The position numbers were made by a program, and so were the translations under genes. The notes under the pieces are model-generated. The model was not told where the DNA came from and did not search any database. It worked only from the letters and a program-made list of their open reading frames with translations. From contig FR884126.1 in assembly GCA_000435975.1 (NCBI GenBank), forward strand, positions 3,246 through 12,772: a DNA stretch of 9,527 bases. Reading direction: 5' to 3'. Positions 6,455-9,527 of the stretch are shown here, piece after piece (position 1 is the stretch's first letter; every line of letters starts with the position of its first letter). Origin of the DNA: Oscillibacter sp. CAG:241. Its GTDB lineage: Bacteria; Bacillota; Clostridia; Oscillospirales; Oscillospiraceae.

Positions 6455-6477
6455 AAGGGTCCTCCGTTTCCTTGGGT

Positions 6478-7752
6478 TCAGCGGACGATGAGGCTGTCGC
6501 GCTCGGCGCCCACGGACACATAGCCGATGTGGCAGCCGATGGCCCGCTCCACATACTCCACATAGTCCCGGGCCGCTTGGGGCAGATCCTCCCAGGTGCG
6601 GGCGGCGGAAATGTCGCAGGTCCAGCCGGGGACATACTCGACAACGGGCTTGGCCTGGTCCAGCAGCACCGGGAAGGGGAATTCGTCGGTGCGCTGGCCG
6701 TTGATCTCATAATGGGCGCAGACAGGGATCCGGTCCATGTAGCTGAGAATGTCCAGCTTGGTCAGAGCGATGTTGGTAGCATTCTGGGTCCGGACACCGT
6801 AGCGGGTGGCCACCAGGTCGATGGGACCCACCCGGCGGGGACGGCCGGTCTTGGCGCCGTATTCGTCACCGGCGTCCCGGAGCTTTTCAGCATCCGCGCC
6901 GAACCACTCGCAGACAAAGGGACCCTCGCCCACGCAGGAGGAATAGGCCTTCACCACGCCCACCACCTTGTCGATGGATGCGCCGGGCAGGCCGGAGCCT
7001 ACCGGGGCAAAGGCGGCAATGGTGTTGGAGGAGGTGGTATAGGGATAGATGCCGTAGTCCAGGTCCCGCAGAGCGCCCAGCTGGCCCTCGAACAGGATGG
7101 ACTTGCCGTGGGCCTGGGCCTGGTGGAGATAGCGGCCGGTGTCGGCCACATAGGGCTTCACCCGCTGGCCGTACTGCTCCACCCAGGCCATCATCTCATC
7201 CATGGTGTACCCCTTGGCGCCGTAGACCTCCCGGAGGATCAGGTTCTTCCACTCCAGCAGGTCCTGGAGATGGGCCCGCAGATGGTCGGGGTACAGCAGC
7301 TCGCCGGCCAGGACGGTCTTTTTCTGGTACTTGTCGGAATAGAAGGGGGCGATGCCCTGCTTGGTGGAGCCGTACTTCTTATCCTTCAGCCGCTGCTCCT
7401 CCAGGGCGTCCAGCTCCCGGTGCCAGGGCAGCAGCAGACTGGCCCGTTCGCTGACCAGCAGATTCTCGGGGGTGATGTCCACGCCGCCCTGGCGGACGGT
7501 GTCGATCTCCTTGAGCAGATTCTCGCAGTCCAGGGCCACGCCGTTGCCCAGGATGTTCATGACACCGGAGCGGAAAATGCCGGAGGGCAGCAGATGCAGG
7601 GCGAACTTGCCCTTTTCGTTGATGACCGTGTGCCCGGCGTTGCCGCCGCCCTGATAGCGCACCACCACGTCATATTGTTGGGTGAGGTAGTCCACCATGC
7701 GGCCCTTGCCCTCGTCGCCCCAGTTGATACCCACGATCGCGCAATTTGACAT
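6478..7752 (-). CDS. purA: Adenylosuccinate synthase (sequence-divergent)
   Basis: 424-residue cytoplasmic GTPase-like enzyme that joins IMP and aspartate using GTP to give adenylosuccinate, the substrate of PurB downstream. The N-terminal loop GDEGKG (12-17, catalytic Asp13), NAGHT (38-42, His41), LHLLPSG (52-58), TSSNT (240-244), KAYSS (268-272), KTGRPRR (301-307) and guanine-binding LTKLD (330-334) are all present. Differences from E. coli PurA include KQGIAP (131-136) for GRGIGP, EGQLGALRD (222-230) for EGAQGTLLD, VGPID for TGWLD, and a C-terminus that stops at LIVR without the usual short tail. The start has GAGGAG at 7766-7761. It is the first gene of a purA-purB operon. Function is confident from context and core motifs; details of IMP binding may differ. 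Confidence 0.93.
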   Translation of the reverse strand: MSNCAIVGINWGDEGKGRMVDYLTQQYDVVVRYQGGGNAGHTVINEKGKFALHLLPSGIFRSGVMNILGNGVALDCENLLKEIDTVRQGGVDITPENLLVSERASLLLPWHRELDALEEQRLKDKKYGSTKQGIAPFYSDKYQKKTVLAGELLYPDHLRAHLQDLLEWKNLILREVYGAKGYTMDEMMAWVEQYGQRVKPYVADTGRYLHQAQAHGKSILFEGQLGALRDLDYGIYPYTTSSNTIAAFAPVGSGLPGASIDKVVGVVKAYSSCVGEGPFVCEWFGADAEKLRDAGDEYGAKTGRPRRVGPIDLVATRYGVRTQNATNIALTKLDILSYMDRIPVCAHYEINGQRTDEFPFPVLLDQAKPVVEYVPGWTCDISAARTWEDLPQAARDYVEYVERAIGCHIGYVSVGAERDSLIVR

Positions 7753-7787
7753 GTCTTTGTCTCCTCATCTATATCATAACAGAATTT

Positions 7788-7808
7788 TTGGCGGGTTTCC
7801 ACCGCCAA
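7788..7808. repeat. 7-bp stem-loop in the purA leader
   Basis: TTGGCGG at 7788-7794 pairs with CCGCCAA at 7802-7808 around a 7-base loop, between the purA promoter and its ribosome binding site. On the leftward transcript the stem would be followed by AAAAATTCTG, which is not a terminator tail. It may stabilise the mRNA or mean nothing. The predicted leader is about 58 bases, too short for a purine riboswitch of the usual form. Confidence 0.35.
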
Positions 7809-7817
7809 CAGCCCCTT

Positions 7818-7846
7818 ATTATACCGAAAAGCGCGTCAGAAGTAAA
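7818..7846 (-). promoter_or_regulatory. Sigma-A type promoter of purA-purB
   Basis: On the leftward strand TTTACT (7846-7841) and a perfect TATAAT (7823-7818) are separated by 17 bp. Transcription should begin near 7811, giving a leader of about 58 bases to the ATG at 7752. A tandem 9-bp repeat (7853-7870) lies just upstream of the -35 element. Confidence 0.75.
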
Positions 7847-7852
7847 TAACAA

Positions 7853-7870
7853 ATCCGACATATCTGACAT
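7853..7870 (-). promoter_or_regulatory. Tandem 9-bp repeat upstream of the purA promoter, possible PurBox
   Basis: Leftward, ATGTCAGAT is followed directly by ATGTCGGAT, one base different, starting six bases above the -35 hexamer. Read rightward, 7851-7863 (AAATCCGACATAT) matches 11 of 13 positions of the Bacillus PurR box AWWWCCGAACWWT as I remember it. A second CCGA lies at 7824-7828 beside the -10. The two are in the same orientation, whereas the usual PurBox pair is inverted, so this is a tentative operator. Confidence 0.3.
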
Positions 7871-7958
7871 TATTATTTCTAATACTTGTTGTGAATATAC
7901 ACGATAAACATGCATGTATTTTCAGCATAAATTACAAAAAACTTGTGCGTTCTGCTGC

Positions 7959-7988
7959 TTGACGACTGGGGGGCGGCGGGGCTATAAT
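7959..7988 (+). promoter_or_regulatory. Sigma-A type promoter of the MATE gene
   Basis: TTGACG at 7959-7964 and a perfect TATAAT at 7983-7988 are separated by 18 bp, placing the transcript start near 7995, about 25 bases before the ATG. A 10-bp palindrome, ACATGCATGT, lies 42 bp upstream of the -35 at 7908-7917. The rest of the 267-bp gap back to purA is AT-rich and shows no gene. Confidence 0.75.
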
Positions 7989-8019
7989 CATTTGTTCCTT
8001 TTAATGGGAGGTAAATGCT

Positions 8020-9471
8020 ATGGAAAAACAGAAAAAATCCCTGTTCGGGCCAATGGACCTGACCAAGGGGACATGCTGGAAAACGATTCTGATCTTTTCG
8101 CTGCCGGTGATCCTGTCGTATCTGCTGCAGCAGGTGTATTCCATCAGTGACGCGGCCATTGTGGGCCAGACGCTGACGGCCCAGGAGGTGGCGGGCGTCA
8201 ACGACACCACGTCGCTGGTGTTCATCTTTCTGCAATTCGCCTTCGGTGTCAGCGCAGGCTTCTGCGTGGTGACGTCATGCCAGGTGGGTGCCCGGAACCA
8301 GGCAGGCGTGCGGCGGTCCCTGGCCACCCAGATCATCCTGTCGGCGGTGCTGACGGTGCTGCTGACGGCCCTGGCCCTGGCGCTGTTGAATCCCATGCTG
8401 GCGTGGATCAACGTGACGCCGGACAATGCCGAGGTGTATCGCGCCGCGTATACCTATTGCTTCATCATCTTCGCGGGCACCGGGGCCCAGCTGTTTTATA
8501 ACTTCATCTGCGCGTTTCTGCGCAGCATGGGCGACTCCCTGACGCCGCTGCTGTTCCTGCTGTTTTCCACGGTGCTGAACGTGGGGCTGGACCTGCTGTT
8601 CATCATGGTGTTCCGGTGGGGCGTGGCCGGTGCGGCCATTGCCACGGTGGCGGCTCAGCTCATCAGCACGGTGGCGTGCTTCATCTATGCCTTTGCCAAG
8701 TATCCTCAGCTGCGGCTGCACCGGGAGGACATGCGGATCACCCGGGGCGATATCCGCCGCCATGTGGTGCAGGGCGTGCCCCTGGGGCTGCAATTCTCGG
8801 TGCTGGCCATCGGCATTATCGTCATGCAGGGCGTGGTGGTACAGTTTGACATGCTGGACGGCGTTATGGTGTCCTCCTCCGCCCAGATGGGCTTCGGCGC
8901 GGCCAACAAGCTGTCCAGCCTGACGGCAACGCCTATGAATGCCCTGGGCACGGCTATGACCAGCTTCACCGCCCAGAACCTGGGCGCGGGCAACTATGAC
9001 CGCATCCGCAGGGGCGCGCTGCAGGCTCTGGGGATGATGGCCATCATCGCCGTGGCGGCGGTGAGCTGCGGACTGCTGCTGACGCTGAACAATACATATC
9101 TGCATATCTTCCTGTCGGCGGACAAGATCACGGCAGATACCATCCGGTTCGGCAACACGTTCCTGTATGTGGATTATTCCATGTATCTGTTCCTGGGCTG
9201 CGTATTCATCACCCGCAACTGTGTCCAGGGCATCGGACGGTCCCAATTCGTGCTGGGGGCCGGCGCGGCGGAGCTGGTGGCCCGGATCGCCGTGTGCCTG
9301 GTGCTGCCTGCTGCTGTGGCAGGGGGCACCGTCAGCGCGGCGGCCAGCCCGGCGGCGTTTTACGCCCTGTGTGCTGCAGACCCGCTGGCGTGGATCGCCG
9401 CGGACATCATCATGGGCATCCCCGTGGTGCGGAACATCCTGCGGAAGGATTACCGGTATATGAATCTGTGA
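8020..9471 (+). CDS. MATE-family multidrug/metabolite efflux transporter
   Basis: 483-residue inner-membrane antiporter of the MATE family (MatE/NorM-like fold), predicted to export cationic drugs or metabolites using a sodium or proton gradient. It shows the expected two pseudo-symmetric halves of about six helices. Half one starts at residue 20 (WKTILIFSLPVILSYLLQQV) and contains SCQVGARN (86-93), FLRSMGDSLTPL (166-177) and NVGLDLLFI (187-195). Half two starts near 246 and contains FTAQNLGAGNYDR (316-328), QGIGRSQ (403-409) and DPLAWIAAD (454-462). Length is typical. The start has GGAGG at 8007-8011, eight bases away, and its own promoter. It is divergent from purA and ends in a strong hairpin, so it is a single-gene unit. 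The substrate cannot be told from sequence; no regulator gene is adjacent within the window. Confidence 0.93.
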   Translation: MEKQKKSLFGPMDLTKGTCWKTILIFSLPVILSYLLQQVYSISDAAIVGQTLTAQEVAGVNDTTSLVFIFLQFAFGVSAGFCVVTSCQVGARNQAGVRRSLATQIILSAVLTVLLTALALALLNPMLAWINVTPDNAEVYRAAYTYCFIIFAGTGAQLFYNFICAFLRSMGDSLTPLLFLLFSTVLNVGLDLLFIMVFRWGVAGAAIATVAAQLISTVACFIYAFAKYPQLRLHREDMRITRGDIRRHVVQGVPLGLQFSVLAIGIIVMQGVVVQFDMLDGVMVSSSAQMGFGAANKLSSLTATPMNALGTAMTSFTAQNLGAGNYDRIRRGALQALGMMAIIAVAAVSCGLLLTLNNTYLHIFLSADKITADTIRFGNTFLYVDYSMYLFLGCVFITRNCVQGIGRSQFVLGAGAAELVARIAVCLVLPAAVAGGTVSAAASPAAFYALCAADPLAWIAADIIMGIPVVRNILRKDYRYMNL

Positions 9472-9473
9472 AG

Positions 9474-9509
9474 AAACGCTCCCTGTGCCGGAAGGCACAG
9501 GGAGCGTTT
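9474..9509 (+). terminator. 16-bp stem hairpin after the MATE gene
   Basis: AAACGCTCCCTGTGCC at 9474-9489 pairs perfectly with GGCACAGGGAGCGTTT at 9494-9509 around GGAA, two bases after the stop codon. Only three Ts follow, then GAGCTTGTCAAAAAA. The arrangement matches the hairpin after the phosphate transporter. Intrinsic termination is likely because of the stem strength, and the adjacent TGTCAAAAA element may assist. Confidence 0.8.
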
Positions 9510-9524
9510 GAGCTTGTCAAAAAA
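9508..9524. repeat. Third copy of the TGTCAAAAA intergenic sequence, cut by the window edge
   Basis: TTGAGCTTGTCAAAAAA follows the MATE hairpin and aligns with the arms at 2024-2039 and 4927-4942. In those two places the sequence is one arm of a perfect inverted repeat. Here only the left arm is inside the window, so a complementary right arm is expected shortly beyond 9527. Confidence 0.6.
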
Positions 9525-9527
9525 GGG

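Noticed and set aside
6478..7752. Possible PurZ (phage 2-aminoadenylosuccinate synthetase) instead of PurA
   Set aside because: From what I know of PurZ, the catalytic Asp of the GDEGKG loop is replaced. Here GDEGKG is intact, the length is full, and purB is adjacent, all favouring ordinary AMP synthesis.
7753..7811. Purine riboswitch in the purA leader
   Set aside because: The leader is only about 58 bases with a single 7-bp stem. There is no three-way junction, and no terminator or sequestering stem near the ribosome binding site.

Overview
The window looks like an ordinary chromosomal stretch from a high-GC member of the Clostridia. My inference is a gut Oscillospiraceae relative of Flavonifractor, Lawsonibacter or Oscillibacter. 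The reasons are strongly G/C-biased third codon positions, canonical AGGAGG ribosome binding sites, sigma-A type promoters, and purine and metal-transport proteins whose sequence style I associate with clostridia. I see no insertion sequence, phage gene, CRISPR array, tRNA or rRNA. Codon use is similar in all genes.

Layout. (1) 1-24: the first eight codons of a leftward gene. Divergent from it, 251-1987 encodes a sodium/phosphate cotransporter fused to a PhoU-like domain. The 226-bp gap between them holds a 12-bp palindrome, a second copy of 9 bp of it, and two hairpins. (2) 1988-2395: a 408-bp non-coding gap with four consecutive inverted repeats, then a clear promoter overlapped by a 23-bp imperfect dyad. 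(3) 2396-4919: a three-gene operon of zinc-type ABC transporter genes in the order binding lipoprotein, ATPase, permease, joined by two ATGA stop/start overlaps. (4) 4927-4988: a 62-bp perfect palindrome that can terminate transcription from both sides. (5) 7752-5036, leftward: purA then purB, the two steps from IMP to AMP, 23 bp apart and sharing one promoter. (6) 8020-9471, rightward: a MATE-family efflux protein with its own promoter, followed by a strong hairpin.

How the genes work together. The zinc operon is a complete high-affinity uptake system, with a His/Asp-rich loop in the binding protein. The overlapping dyad suggests metal-responsive repression, but no regulator gene is present. 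PurA and PurB together make AMP; PurB also acts earlier in de novo purine synthesis. The phosphate transporter and the MATE pump appear to be independent single-gene units.

I did not find a new multi-gene system. The most notable signals are non-coding. A 16-bp sequence ending TGTCAAAAA recurs at the ends of three transcription units, in two of them as one arm of a perfect inverted repeat. There are also candidate operators at the phosphate, zinc and purine promoters. At the protein level, PurA and the zinc-binding protein depart from textbook active-site or ligand residues in ways worth checking.
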